Shown here: piece by piece, positions 1 through 8,715 of the stretch
Layout of the letters: each line of letters opens with the position of its first letter
Position numbering within the stretch: the first letter of the stretch is position 1
Source: Massilia sp. H6
Lineage (GTDB): Bacteria; Pseudomonadota; Gammaproteobacteria; Burkholderiales; Burkholderiaceae_D
Reading direction: 5' to 3'
DNA: 64,000 nucleotides
NCBI RefSeq assembly: GCF_024802625.1
Contig: NZ_CP103371.1
Coordinates: 4,030,001 to 4,094,000, forward strand
Translations under genes and position numbers: made by a program
The notes under the pieces: generated by a model
Database searches by the model: none
Seen by the model: only the letters and a program-made list of their open reading frames with translations
Told to the model about the DNA's origin: nothing

Positions 1-1068
1 GAGCACCGTCTTCATCTGGATCGGGTCGACAATGGCGCCCATCACAGTCGATGGGTCGAGCGGGTCGCCCGGTGTATAGCGCGGCATCAGCGCCAGCGCT
101 TTCTCCAGGAAAGCATCCTTGATCGAGGCTTCCACGAACAGGCGCGAAGGCGCATTGCAGCTTTCGCCCTGGTTGAAATAGATCGAACCGATCGCGCTTT
201 CCACCGCGGCGTCCAGGTCCGGGCAGTCGGCGCAGACGATGTTGGCCGACTTGCCGCCAAGTTCAGTCCAGGCGCGCTTCAGGTTCGACTGGCCGGCCAT
301 CTGCAGGATCTGCTTGCCCACGCCGGTGGAGCCGGTGAAGCCGATACAGTCGACATCCATGTGCAGTGCCAGCGCGCTGCCGACTTCATTGCCAAAGCCA
401 GGCAGCACATTGAACACGCCCGGCGGGATGCCCGCCTCCAGCGCCAGCTCGGCCAGCCGCAGGGCGCTGAGCGGCGATTTCTCGGATGGCTTGAGGATGA
501 CGCTGTTGCCGGCGGCAAGCGCCGGGGCGATCTTCCAGGCCGCCATCAGCATCGGGTAATTCCACGGCACGATCGCCGCCACCACGCCGACCGGCTCGCG
601 CTGAATCAGGGCCAGGCTGTCTTCGGCGGTGGGCGCGACCTGGTCGTAGATCTTGTCGATCGCCTCGCCATACCAGCGGATGCAGTTCTGCGCCTGCTGC
701 ACGTCCACGGCCAGGCTGTAGCGGATGGGTTTCCCCATGTCGAGGGTTTCCAGCAGCGCCAGTTCGTCGCGGTTCTCGAGCATCAGGTCGGCGAAGCGGA
801 TCAGGGCGCGCTTGCGCCTGGCGGGCGCCTGGCCAGCCCAGCGCCGGTCTTCGAAGGCGGCGCGGCTGGCGGCGACGGCGGCGTCGGCGTCGGCGGCGTC
901 GCAGCGCGCGACTTCGGCCAGCTTGCGGCCGTCGATCGGCGAGAGGCAGTCGAAGCGCGCGCTGCTGCGGGCGTCGACCCGGAACCCATCGATGAAGGCC
1001 CGACCGTCGATGGCCAGGCTGGCGGCCCGCTCGGTCCAGGAGGGGGTGGAACTGCGGCTATCGGACAT
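1..1068 (-). CDS. puuC: Aldehyde dehydrogenase, PuuC-like (3' end beyond window)
   Basis: NAD(P)-dependent aldehyde dehydrogenase, probably oxidising gamma-glutamyl-gamma-aminobutyraldehyde (or 3-aminopropanal-type aldehydes) in putrescine breakdown. The start is the ATG whose complement lies at 1066-1068. About 356 residues are visible of the usual ~495, so the C-terminal catalytic end runs off the left edge. Seen: the PWNYP cofactor-binding segment, KPSEKSP, the GFTGSTGVGK motif, the ELGGKS glutamate motif and the catalytic Cys at residue 304 in NQGESCN. The specific substrate is inferred from the puuA/puuD/aminotransferase neighbours; the family assignment is firm. It is divergent from the symporter at 1192. 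Confidence 0.85.
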   Translation of the reverse strand, partial: MSDSRSSTPSWTERAASLAIDGRAFIDGFRVDARSSARFDCLSPIDGRKLAEVARCDAADADAAVAASRAAFEDRRWAGQAPARRKRALIRFADLMLENRDELALLETLDMGKPIRYSLAVDVQQAQNCIRWYGEAIDKIYDQVAPTAEDSLALIQREPVGVVAAIVPWNYPMLMAAWKIAPALAAGNSVILKPSEKSPLSALRLAELALEAGIPPGVFNVLPGFGNEVGSALALHMDVDCIGFTGSTGVGKQILQMAGQSNLKRAWTELGGKSANIVCADCPDLDAAVESAIGSIYFNQGESCNAPSRLFVEASIKDAFLEKALALMPRYTPGDPLDPSTVMGAIVDPIQMKTVL

Positions 1069-1094
1069 GCTTTTTTCCTTCTCTGTTGAGCAAC

Positions 1095-1129
1095 ACTGGA
1101 TCAGCAAATACTAGCAAACTTGATCCAGT
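1095..1129. promoter_or_regulatory. Inverted repeat, probable operator between puuC and symporter
   Basis: ACTGGATCA (1095-1103) and TGATCCAGT (1121-1129) form a perfect 9-bp inverted repeat with a 17-bp spacer in the 123-bp divergent intergenic region. A TATAAT hexamer at 1146-1151 lies just downstream towards the symporter. The arrangement suits a dimeric regulator controlling both genes. The regulator is unknown and is not in the window. Confidence 0.5.
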
Positions 1130-1191
1130 TGCCGAATTCTGCCTTTATAATCGCGGATTTTCCGCGCGAACATTTTCGGAGCGTCCACCGC

Positions 1192-2655
1192 ATGAACACC
1201 ACTTTGCTTGTTTTCGTCGCGCTTTACCTGCTCGGCACGCTGGGACTCGGGGTGTGGGCCGGCACGCGGATCAAGAATACCAGCGACTTTGCCGTGGCCG
1301 GACGCAGCCTGCCGCTGATCATGGTGATCACGACCACTTTCGCGACCTGGTTCGGCGCCGAGACCGTGATGGGCATCCCGGCCAAGTTCGTGCAGGGCGG
1401 CCTCAATGCCGTCATCGAAGACCCGTTCGGCGCCGGCATGTGCCTGATCCTGGTTGGTCTGTTCTTTGCCGCCAAGCTGTACAAGCTCAATCTGCTGACC
1501 ATCGGCGACTATTACCGCCAGCGCTACGGCAAGAGTATCGAGATTTTCTGTTCATTGGCCATCATCCTGAGCTACCTGGGCTGGGTGGCGGCGCAGATCA
1601 CGGCGCTGGGCCTGGTATTTACGGTATTGACCAATGGCGCCATGTCGCCTGCGCTGGGCATGCTGGTCGGTACCCTGGCGGTGCTGATCTATGTGGTGGT
1701 GGGCGGCTTCCTGGCGGTGGCCATTACCGACTTTATCCAGATGATCGTGCTGGTAGTCGGCATGAGCATCATCGCCGTCTTCGCGGCGGATCTTGCCGGC
1801 GGCACCGACAAGGTAATGGCAATGGCGCAGCAGGCCGACCTGTGGCGTGTGCTGCCGGAGCCGAGCTTCACCGACATCATGTTCTTCATTGGCGCGGCCG
1901 TGACCATGATGTTCGGCTCCATCCCGCAGCAGGACGTGTTCCAGCGCGTGATGTCGGCCAAGGATGCACCGACCGCGCGCACCGGTGCGGTGATCGGCGG
2001 CGCCAGCTACATCCTGTTCGCTTTCGTGCCGATGTTCATCGTGGCCGCGGCCGTGGTGGTGATGGGCGACTCGGCCATGGACATCGCCAGGAACGACTAC
2101 CAGCGCCTGCTGCCGACCTTCATCATGACCAAGATGCCGCTGGTGATGCAGATCCTGTTCTTTGGGGCCCTGCTGTCGGCGATCAAGAGCACCTCGTCGG
2201 CCACGCTGCTGGCGCCGTCGACCAGTTTCGTCGAGAACATTTTGCTGAACCTGCGCCCCGGCATGGCCGACAAGCAGAAACTGCTGGCGATGCGCATCAC
2301 GATCGTGATCTTCGCGGCCACGGTATTGCTGTATGCAATCGCCATGGAAGGCACCTCGATCTATGAGCTGGTCTCAAGCGCCTACCAGGTGACCCTGGTC
2401 GGCGCCTTCGTGCCGCTGCTGATGGGGCTGTACTGGAAGCGCGCGACCACCCAGGGCGCGATCGTGTCGATCGCGGCGGGCATTATCGTGTAGTTGATGT
2501 TCTTCCCGCAGGTAACGACCTGGGGCGAGCATTTCCCGGGACAGCTGGCGGGGCTGGTAGCGGCCTTTATCGGAATGTTCGTGGGGTCGCTGGCGCCGCA
2601 GGTGTTCAAGAATGGCGGTGAGCCGCCCAAGCAGATGGTGGTCGGTGGGGTGTAG
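1192..2655 (+). pseudogene. Sodium:solute symporter with in-frame amber codon
   Basis: Member of the sodium:solute symporter (SSS) family, with about a dozen hydrophobic membrane segments; likely imports a putrescine-pathway substrate given its neighbours. The ATG at 1192 is chosen because translation upstream has no good start. The reading frame meets TAG at 2491-2493 after 433 codons, then stays open for another 53 codons (starting LMFFPQ, including another hydrophobic segment GLVAAFIGMFVGSL) to a second TAG at 2653-2655. A single G-to-A change in TGG (Trp) would explain the first stop. The full product would be about 487 residues, normal for the family. Either a truncated or dead transporter, readthrough, or a sequencing error. 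Confidence 0.75.
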
Positions 2656-2687
2656 GCGGGACGCGTCTATTCACACCTGATGTGAAC

Positions 2688-2712
2688 GCGTGGGCAGGAA
2701 ACCTGCCCACGC
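2688..2712. terminator. Perfect hairpin between convergent genes
   Basis: GCGTGGGCAGG and CCTGCCCACGC (11 bp, perfect) are separated by AAA, between the symporter and the aminotransferase, which converge here. A second small inverted repeat, TTCACA-N5-TGTGAA, sits at 2670-2686. There is no long T-run, so it is a probable bidirectional terminator by position and stability. Confidence 0.55.
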
Positions 2713-2730
2713 CAGGCGTGGCCAGCTGGA

Positions 2731-4176
2731 TTAGGCCATCCATCCGCGCTGGGTTAGTTCTTCCAGCGTCAGATCCAGGCACTCCCGAATCCGCTCCACC
2801 ATCTCGTCGATCTGCGCCACGGTCATCGACAGCGGCGGCGCCACGATCATGCGGTCGCCGACGGCGCGCATGATCACGCCCTTGTCGAACATGTGCTTCC
2901 GGCACAGCATTCCCACTCCTTGCTCAGAGTCGAACGGCTCGCAGTCGTGCACCGTGGCGCCCTTGCGCCGCACCAGGTTCAGGCCGGCCGTCAGGCCGCA
3001 GGTCTGCGCATGCCCCACCAGCGGATGCGTCGCCAGGGAGGCAAAGCAGGCTTTCAGGTGCGGCCCGGTTTCCAGCGCCACGCGCTCGACCAGCAGCTCG
3101 GTTTGCAGGATGCGGATGTTCTCCAGCGCCGCCGCGCACGCCGACGGGTGGCCCGAATAAGTGAAGCCATGGTTGAAGTCTTCGCCCTTCTCGATCAGCA
3201 TCTGCGCCACGCGCCCGCCCACCAGGACCCCGCCCAGCGGCACATAGCCCGAGGTGACGCCCTTGGCGAAAGCGATCAGGTCTGGCTGGAAGCCCATCAG
3301 CTCGCAGCCGAACCAGGCACCCAGGCGCCCGAAGCCGCAGATCACTTCGTCGGAGATGAGCAGGATGTCGTACTTGTTGCAGATGCGCTGGATCTCGGGC
3401 CAGTAGGTGCTTGGGGGGATGATCACGCCACCCGCGCCCTGCACCGGTTCGCCAATGAAGGCGGCGACCTTGTCCGGCCCCAGTTCGAGGATCTTCGCTT
3501 CGAGCCAGCCGGCCGCCTCGAGCCCGAAGTCGGCCTCGCTCATGCCACGTCCGCCCTCGGCATAGCAGGGCTGGCCAATGTGGTGGATGCCCGGGACCAT
3601 TGGCCCACCCTGGGCGTGCATGCCAGCCATGCCACCGAGCGAGGCCCCCGCCACGGTGCTGCCGTGGTAGGCATTGTGGCGGCTGATGATGGCCTGGCGT
3701 TCGGGCTGCCCGGCCAGCTGCCAGTAGCGCCGCACCATGCGCAGAATAGTGTCGTTGGCCTCGGAGCCGCTGTTGGTAAAGAACACGTGTTCGAACTGCG
3801 GCGGAGAGATCTCGGCCAGCAGCGTCGCCAGCTGGACGGCCGGCACATTGGTGGTGTTGAAGAAGCTGTTATAGAAAGGCAGCTGCAGCATCTGGGCGTG
3901 CACCGCGTCGGCGATGCTGGTGCGGCCGTAGCCGGCATTGACGCACCACAGGCCGGCCATGCCGTCGATGATCTTGTTGCCCTCGGAATCCCATAGGTAG
4001 ATGCCGTCGCCGCGCACGATCACGCGTGCGCCACTTTCGCGCAGCGCGGCGTGGTCGGTGAACGGGTGCAGGTAGTGCGCGCTATCGAGCTGCTGCAGGG
4101 CCGCGGTATCGAGGCCCTGCTTGCCGGCAGCCTCGGAAACGACAGGCACGCAGGCCTGAGGTGGGTTAGTTGTCAT
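2731..4176 (-). CDS. spuC: Putrescine--pyruvate / GABA class-III aminotransferase
   Basis: PLP-dependent class-III (omega) aminotransferase of 481 residues, matching the SpuC-type putrescine/GABA:pyruvate transaminases. Seen: the PLP-phosphate motif NSGSEAND, the YHGSTVAGASLGG region, the DEVICGFGRLG motif with the cofactor-binding Asp, and the Schiff-base lysine at residue 305 in AFAKGVTSGY. It lies 31 bp downstream of the puuA-like gene on the same strand, so it is co-transcribed with it. In this pathway it would convert GABA to succinic semialdehyde (feeding gabD) or transaminate putrescine directly; sequence alone cannot choose between these. Confidence 0.85.
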   Translation of the reverse strand: MTTNPPQACVPVVSEAAGKQGLDTAALQQLDSAHYLHPFTDHAALRESGARVIVRGDGIYLWDSEGNKIIDGMAGLWCVNAGYGRTSIADAVHAQMLQLPFYNSFFNTTNVPAVQLATLLAEISPPQFEHVFFTNSGSEANDTILRMVRRYWQLAGQPERQAIISRHNAYHGSTVAGASLGGMAGMHAQGGPMVPGIHHIGQPCYAEGGRGMSEADFGLEAAGWLEAKILELGPDKVAAFIGEPVQGAGGVIIPPSTYWPEIQRICNKYDILLISDEVICGFGRLGAWFGCELMGFQPDLIAFAKGVTSGYVPLGGVLVGGRVAQMLIEKGEDFNHGFTYSGHPSACAAALENIRILQTELLVERVALETGPHLKACFASLATHPLVGHAQTCGLTAGLNLVRRKGATVHDCEPFDSEQGVGMLCRKHMFDKGVIMRAVGDRMIVAPPLSMTVAQIDEMVERIRECLDLTLEELTQRGWMA

Positions 4177-4207
4177 GATTGCCTTCCAGCGTGTGAAACT
4201 GCACGGA

Positions 4208-5578
4208 TCAGACGTGCAGCAGGAGGTGTTCGCGTTCCCATGGACTGATGACGCGCATGAACTCCTGGTGTTCGAGATCCTTTACTGCAGAGTACACGTC
4301 GATGAAGCGCTCGCCAAGGATTTCACGAAGCCGTTCTTCACGCCGCAGTTGCGTAATCGCCTCGGACAGGCCGCCAGGCAGTTCGACAGGCATGTCGTAG
4401 GCACTGCCCTCGACCATCGGGCTCGGCTCGAGCGCCTCGGTCATGCCAAGGTAGCCACAGGCCAGGGTAACGGCCAGCGCCAGGTAAGGGTTGGCATCGG
4501 CGCCGATCACGCGGTTCTCGACGCGGCGGTCTTGCGCGCCCGATGCCGGCACCCGGAAGCCGACGGTGCGGTTGTCCATGCCCCACTGCAGGTTGATCGG
4601 CGCGGCCGTATGGCGCACGATGCGGCGGTACGAGTTGACGTAGGGCGCGACGATCGCCATCGCCGACGGCATGTAGCGCTGCAGGCCGCCGATGTAGTGG
4701 TGGAAGGCCGGCGACGCGCTGCCGTCGTCGCTGCTGAAGATATTGCGGCCGGTCTCGGCATCGACCACGCTCTGGTGCACGTGCATGGCCGATCCCGGCT
4801 CGTCGGCCATCGGCTTGGCCATGAAGGTGGCGTACATCTCGTGCTTGAGCGCGGCCTCGCGCAAGGTGCGCTTGAAATAAAACACCTTGTCGGCCAGGCC
4901 CAGCGGGTCGCCATGCAAGAAGTTGATTTCCATTTGGCCGGCGCCGATCTCGTGGATCAGCGTATCGACGTCGAGGTTCATCAGCTCGCAGTAGTCATAG
5001 ATGTCCTCGAACAGCGGGTCGAATTCGTTGACGGCGTCGATGCTGTAGACCTGGCGGCTGGTCTCGGCGCGGCCGCTGCGGCCGATCGGCGGGGCCAGCG
5101 GCAGGTTGGGATCGATGTTCTTGGCAGTGAGGTAGAACTCGAGCTCGGGCGCCACCACCGGCTTCCAGCCACGCGCCGCGTACAGCTTGAGCACGCGCCG
5201 CAGCACGCTGCGCGGTGCGAAGTCGACCAAGGTGCCATCGGCGAAATAGCAGTCGTGGATGACCTGCGCGGTGGGGTCGACCGCCCACGGCACCATGGTG
5301 ATGGTGGTGGGGTCGGCCTTGAGAACCATGTCGCGGTCGGTGACCGCGATGGCGTTGTTGTACGAGTCGTCGCGCTCGGGCGTGTTGCCGGTCACGGTCA
5401 TGCCCAGCACCACTTCAGGGATGCGCATGCCGCGGTCTTCGGTAAATTTCGCGCGCGGCAGAATTTTTCCACGGGCTACGCCGGTCAAGTCGGGGACCAG
5501 GCATTCGATTTCGGTGACACGTTTGGCGTTGAGCCATTCTTCCATGTCGGTATAAGAAAATTTGTCGCGGATTGCCAT
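4208..5578 (-). CDS. puuA: Gamma-glutamylputrescine synthetase (glutamine synthetase family)
   Basis: Glutamine-synthetase-fold ligase that would join glutamate to putrescine using ATP, the first step of the Puu pathway. The start at 5578 (MAIRDKFSYT) follows a GAGAGG ribosome site; the frame is open upstream to 5701, but that extension is low-complexity and lacks family similarity. 456 residues, the size of PuuA/GlnA-like enzymes. Seen: the HEIGAGQMEINF metal-binding motif, GSAMHVHQS ATP-binding motif and the NRTVGFRVP region. Placement between the puuD-like and aminotransferase genes supports putrescine rather than ammonia as acceptor. Confidence 0.87.
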   Translation of the reverse strand: MAIRDKFSYTDMEEWLNAKRVTEIECLVPDLTGVARGKILPRAKFTEDRGMRIPEVVLGMTVTGNTPERDDSYNNAIAVTDRDMVLKADPTTITMVPWAVDPTAQVIHDCYFADGTLVDFAPRSVLRRVLKLYAARGWKPVVAPELEFYLTAKNIDPNLPLAPPIGRSGRAETSRQVYSIDAVNEFDPLFEDIYDYCELMNLDVDTLIHEIGAGQMEINFLHGDPLGLADKVFYFKRTLREAALKHEMYATFMAKPMADEPGSAMHVHQSVVDAETGRNIFSSDDGSASPAFHHYIGGLQRYMPSAMAIVAPYVNSYRRIVRHTAAPINLQWGMDNRTVGFRVPASGAQDRRVENRVIGADANPYLALAVTLACGYLGMTEALEPSPMVEGSAYDMPVELPGGLSEAITQLRREERLREILGERFIDVYSAVKDLEHQEFMRVISPWEREHLLLHV

Positions 5579-5729
5579 GATTGCCTCTCTGTCTTGGATG
5601 GGTGCGCGCGCTGCCGGGTCGGCCACGCGCGTGCAGGCGCCGCTAGCGGGCGCGCTGGCTGCTTCAGGCAGGGAAGCTAGGGAACGGCGCTGGTTGCCCA
5701 CCGGCGCGCCGCCGATGTCGTACGAAAGC

Positions 5730-6524
5730 TCATGACTGGTTCCATTGTTCGGACTGGCGTAAGGCGCGCTGCCTGCTCTGGCGCTCGGCCTGAAATTCGC
5801 GGCAGGCCTGGCCGAAGGCGCCGAACATCTTCATCGAATACGGGTTGTGCTCAATGCGCCACTCGGGATGCCACTGCACCGCCAGCGTGAATCCGGGCGC
5901 GGTGGACACCGAGAAGGCCTCGACCAGGCCGTCTTCGGCGACGGCCTCGATGCGCAAGCCAGGCCCGAGTTCGTTGACGCCCTGCCCGTGCAGCGAATTG
6001 ACCGGGATCTCGGACACGCCAAGTATGCCTTCGAGGCAGCCGCCCGGCACGATCGTGACATTGTGGGCATCGCCGTATTGTTCGTCCATGCCGAGTTCTG
6101 GATTCTCGCGGTGGTCGAACTTGCCGCTCACGCTTTGCACCGCCTGGTGCAGGTTGCCACCCAGCGCCACGTTCATCTCCTGGAAGCCGCGGCAGATCGC
6201 AATGATCGGAATGCCGCGCCGGACCGCCTCGCGGATCAGGGGCAGCGTGGTCTGGTCGCGCGCCGGATCTTGCGGCAGCGACGGGTCGAGCACTTCTTCG
6301 GAATAGTAGCTGGGATGGACGTTCGAGGCCGAGCCGGTGAGCATGATGCCATCGCACAGATCGAGCACCGTTTCCAGGTCGAGCGATTCGCCCAGCGAAG
6401 GCAGGATCATGGGCGCGCAATCGGCACCGAGCACGACGGCGTCGACATATTTGTGCTGGGCAGCGTGATACGGATGTTCGCCGAAATCACGGGTGCACGC
6501 GGGAACGATGACGATGGGACGCAT
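5730..6524 (-). CDS. puuD: Gamma-glutamyl-gamma-aminobutyrate hydrolase
   Basis: Class-I glutamine-amidotransferase-like hydrolase (peptidase C26 group) that would release GABA from gamma-glutamyl-GABA. The start at 6524 gives MRPIVIVPAC, the usual N-terminus; an in-frame ATG 45 bp upstream adds unlikely residues. 264 residues. Seen: nucleophile Cys111 in AICRGFQEMN, and the His-Glu pair in VQWHPEW near residue 220. First gene of the minus-strand puuD-puuA-aminotransferase group; the gap to puuA is 151 bp, so a separate promoter for puuA is possible. Confidence 0.88.
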   Translation of the reverse strand: MRPIVIVPACTRDFGEHPYHAAQHKYVDAVVLGADCAPMILPSLGESLDLETVLDLCDGIMLTGSASNVHPSYYSEEVLDPSLPQDPARDQTTLPLIREAVRRGIPIIAICRGFQEMNVALGGNLHQAVQSVSGKFDHRENPELGMDEQYGDAHNVTIVPGGCLEGILGVSEIPVNSLHGQGVNELGPGLRIEAVAEDGLVEAFSVSTAPGFTLAVQWHPEWRIEHNPYSMKMFGAFGQACREFQAERQSRQRALRQSEQWNQS

Positions 6525-6681
6525 GGTCTCTACCTTGTCTTGAAGCGCACCAGACCATGATACGGGCATTCCAGTCCGGGCGCGAGTGGCAAAAAAATGG
6601 AACGTTGCTGCATCGATTCCATGACAAAATCATAACGGCAACTGGCAAAGCATGGCAACACACTAAGCCAAACGACGGGCT

Positions 6682-6727
6682 TGAAATTTAATTTCATTTT
6701 ACCGCAATCAGTGAAATATTATTTCAC
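6682..6727. promoter_or_regulatory. Tandem TGAAAT-N3-ATTTCA palindromes upstream of gabD/puuD
   Basis: Two perfect palindromes lie in the 310-bp divergent region between puuD (start 6524) and gabD (start 6835): TGAAAT-TTA-ATTTCA at 6682-6696 and GTGAAAT-ATT-ATTTCAC at 6711-6727. Their centres are 30 bp apart, about three helical turns, so two dimers would sit on the same face. The same arrangement recurs at 60288-60332. The architecture is that of an operator; half-sites of this kind are used by some RpiR-family regulators, but the regulator here is unknown. Confidence 0.6.
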
Positions 6728-6834
6728 CGCCTGCCGGCGCCGCGGCGCTTCCGCCTGGGTGGCCAACTGCCCAATGTTGGCAAAAACGTCTACCATGTCG
6801 CTTCGCTATCAGCCGCCCATGCAAAGGACATCCC

Positions 6835-8289
6835 ATGCTAGATCTCAAAGACCCTTCCCTGTTGCGCCAGCAGGCTTATATTGGCGGCCAATGGTGTGAC
6901 GCCGACGACGGAGCGACGGTCGCCGTCACCAATCCCGCCAGCGGCGAAACGCTGGGCAAGGTGCCGCATATGGGCGCGCCTGAAACCCGGCGCGCGATCG
7001 AGGCCGCGAACGCCGCTTGGGCGCAGTGGCGCAAGAAGAGCGCCAAGGAGCGCGCCGCCATCTTGCGCCTGTGGTCCGACCTGATGCTGGAGAATGCCGA
7101 CGACCTGGCGCTGCTGATGACGCTCGAACAGGGCAAGCCGCTGACCGAGTCGAAGGGCGAAGTGATGTATGCGGCTGCGTTCTTCGAGTGGTTTGCCGAA
7201 GAGGCCAAGCGCGTCGCCGGCGAGACGCTGGCTTCGCCCTGGCCAGATCGCCGTATCGTCGTCACCAAGGAACCGGTCGGCGTGTGCGCCGCGATCACCC
7301 CATGGAACTTTCCGTCTGCGATGATCACGCGCAAGGTAGCGCCGGCGCTGGCCGCAGGTTGCCCGATCGTGCTCAAACCGTCCGAACTTACGCCCTACTC
7401 GGCACTGGCGCTGGCCGTGCTGGCCGAGCGCGCCGGCGTGCCGAAAGGCGTGTTCAGCGTGGTGATTGGCGACGCCAAGGCGATTGGCGGCGAGATGAGC
7501 GCCAGCCCGATCGTGCGCAAGCTCAGCTTCACCGGCTCGACCGCGGTTGGCCGCCTGCTGATGGAGCAGTGCGCGCCGACCGTCAAGAAAATCTCGCTCG
7601 AACTGGGCGGCAATGCGTCGTTCATCGTGTTCGACGATGCCGACATCGACGCCGCGGTCGAAGGCGCGATCGCCTCGAAATACCGCAACGCCGGCCAGAC
7701 CTGCGTGTGTGCCAACCGCATCTATGTGCAAGACGGCGTCTACGACGAGTTCGCGCGCAAGCTGGTAGCGGCGGTGGGCAAGCTCAAGGTGGGCAACGGC
7801 GCGCATGAGGGCGTCAACCAGGGCCCGCTGATCGAGGAAAAAGCGGTGCGCAAGGTCGAGCAGCACATCGAGGATGCCATCGGCAAGGGTGCCAAGCTGC
7901 TGGCCGGCGGCAAGCGCCACGAACTCGGGCACAGCTTCTTCGAGCCGACCGTGCTGTCCGAAGTGACCTCGAGCATGCTGGTGGCCAGCGAAGAAACCTT
8001 CGGCCCACTGGCGCCGCTGTTTCGCTTCCATACCGAAGAAGAAGTCATCGAACTGGCCAATGCCACCGAATTTGGCCTGGCCTCGTATTTCTATGCACGC
8101 GACATCGGGCGCGTATGGCGCGTGGCCGAGGCCATCGAGACCGGCATGGTCGGCGTCAATACCGGCCTGATCTCGACCGAAGTAGCGCCCTTTGGCGGCG
8201 TCAAGCAATCGGGCCTGGGGCGCGAAGGCTCCACCTACGGCATGGACGATTACCTGGTCGTGAAATATATCTGCATGGGCGGTATCTGA
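6835..8289 (+). CDS. gabD: NADP-dependent succinate-semialdehyde dehydrogenase
   Basis: Oxidises succinic semialdehyde to succinate, the last step of putrescine/GABA degradation into the TCA cycle. 484 residues, the size of E. coli GabD. Seen: TPWNFP cofactor segment, KPSELTP, the FTGSTAVGR motif, LELGGNA with the general-base Glu, and the catalytic Cys290 in GQTCVCANR, where a second Cys at 292 is typical of redox-sensitive GabD enzymes. Divergent from puuD, sharing the tandem operator region. Followed by a perfect hairpin at 8295-8317. Confidence 0.92.
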   Translation: MLDLKDPSLLRQQAYIGGQWCDADDGATVAVTNPASGETLGKVPHMGAPETRRAIEAANAAWAQWRKKSAKERAAILRLWSDLMLENADDLALLMTLEQGKPLTESKGEVMYAAAFFEWFAEEAKRVAGETLASPWPDRRIVVTKEPVGVCAAITPWNFPSAMITRKVAPALAAGCPIVLKPSELTPYSALALAVLAERAGVPKGVFSVVIGDAKAIGGEMSASPIVRKLSFTGSTAVGRLLMEQCAPTVKKISLELGGNASFIVFDDADIDAAVEGAIASKYRNAGQTCVCANRIYVQDGVYDEFARKLVAAVGKLKVGNGAHEGVNQGPLIEEKAVRKVEQHIEDAIGKGAKLLAGGKRHELGHSFFEPTVLSEVTSSMLVASEETFGPLAPLFRFHTEEEVIELANATEFGLASYFYARDIGRVWRVAEAIETGMVGVNTGLISTEVAPFGGVKQSGLGREGSTYGMDDYLVVKYICMGGI

Positions 8290-8294
8290 AGCAG

Positions 8295-8317
8295 GCGGGC
8301 TGCGCTGCGCAGCCCGC
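8295..8317. terminator. Bidirectional terminator hairpin
   Basis: GCGGGCTGCG-CTG-CGCAGCCCGC is a perfect 10-bp stem between convergent gabD and the MazG-like gene. It lacks a clear T-run; the terminator role is inferred from position. Confidence 0.55.
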
Positions 8318-8319
8318 TC

Positions 8320-8715
8320 TCACTTCTTGTACTCGTAGTATTTGCGCGCGTCTCCGCGCACTAGCTCGGCCGGGTATTTCTCCCGGTTGAGCACCATCTT
8401 GTCCTGCACCGCGGCGAACAGGTCGACGTCGAGCTTGTCGGCCAGGCGCACCAGGTAGACCAGCACATCGGCCATCTCGTGCCGCACCTGCTGATGCCTG
8501 GCCTCGCCCAATTCGTCGAGACGTCCATGCTGCAGCCACTGGAAATGCTCCAGCAGCTCGGCCGCTTCGACGCTCAGGGCCGAGGCCAGGTTCTTCGGCG
8601 TATGGAACTGGTCCCAGTCGCGCTCGTCCACAAAGCTGCGGACGATATCGCGCAGCCGCGCGAGATCACTGTCCGCGCCGCTCGTCACGTACTTTTCCCC
8701 CGTCCAGGTAACCAT
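8320..8715 (-). CDS. MazG-like nucleotide pyrophosphohydrolase
   Basis: All-alpha NTP pyrophosphatase of the MazG/dCTPase-like family, a house-cleaning enzyme for non-canonical nucleotides. Seen: the EAAELLEHFQW segment and the EMADVLVYLVRLAD segment, which carry the acidic Mg2+ ligands (ExxE and ExxD). The ATG at 8715 gives 131 residues and overlaps the 3' end of the carbonic anhydrase by 50 bp. A GTG at 8688, preceded by GGGGG, gives a shorter overlap and is also plausible. Probably translated from the dnaJ-side transcript through the carbonic anhydrase gene. Confidence 0.75.
   Translation of the reverse strand: MVTWTGEKYVTSGADSDLARLRDIVRSFVDERDWDQFHTPKNLASALSVEAAELLEHFQWLQHGRLDELGEARHQQVRHEMADVLVYLVRLADKLDVDLFAAVQDKMVLNREKYPAELVRGDARKYYEYKK

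Noticed and set aside
4175-5680. 501-codon open frame on the plus strand opposite puuA
   Set aside because: High-GC shadow of the real gene; no family similarity and its composition follows codon positions of the opposite gene. Several other long antisense frames (e.g. 10878-13418, 54231-56228, 60875-62953) were rejected for the same reason.
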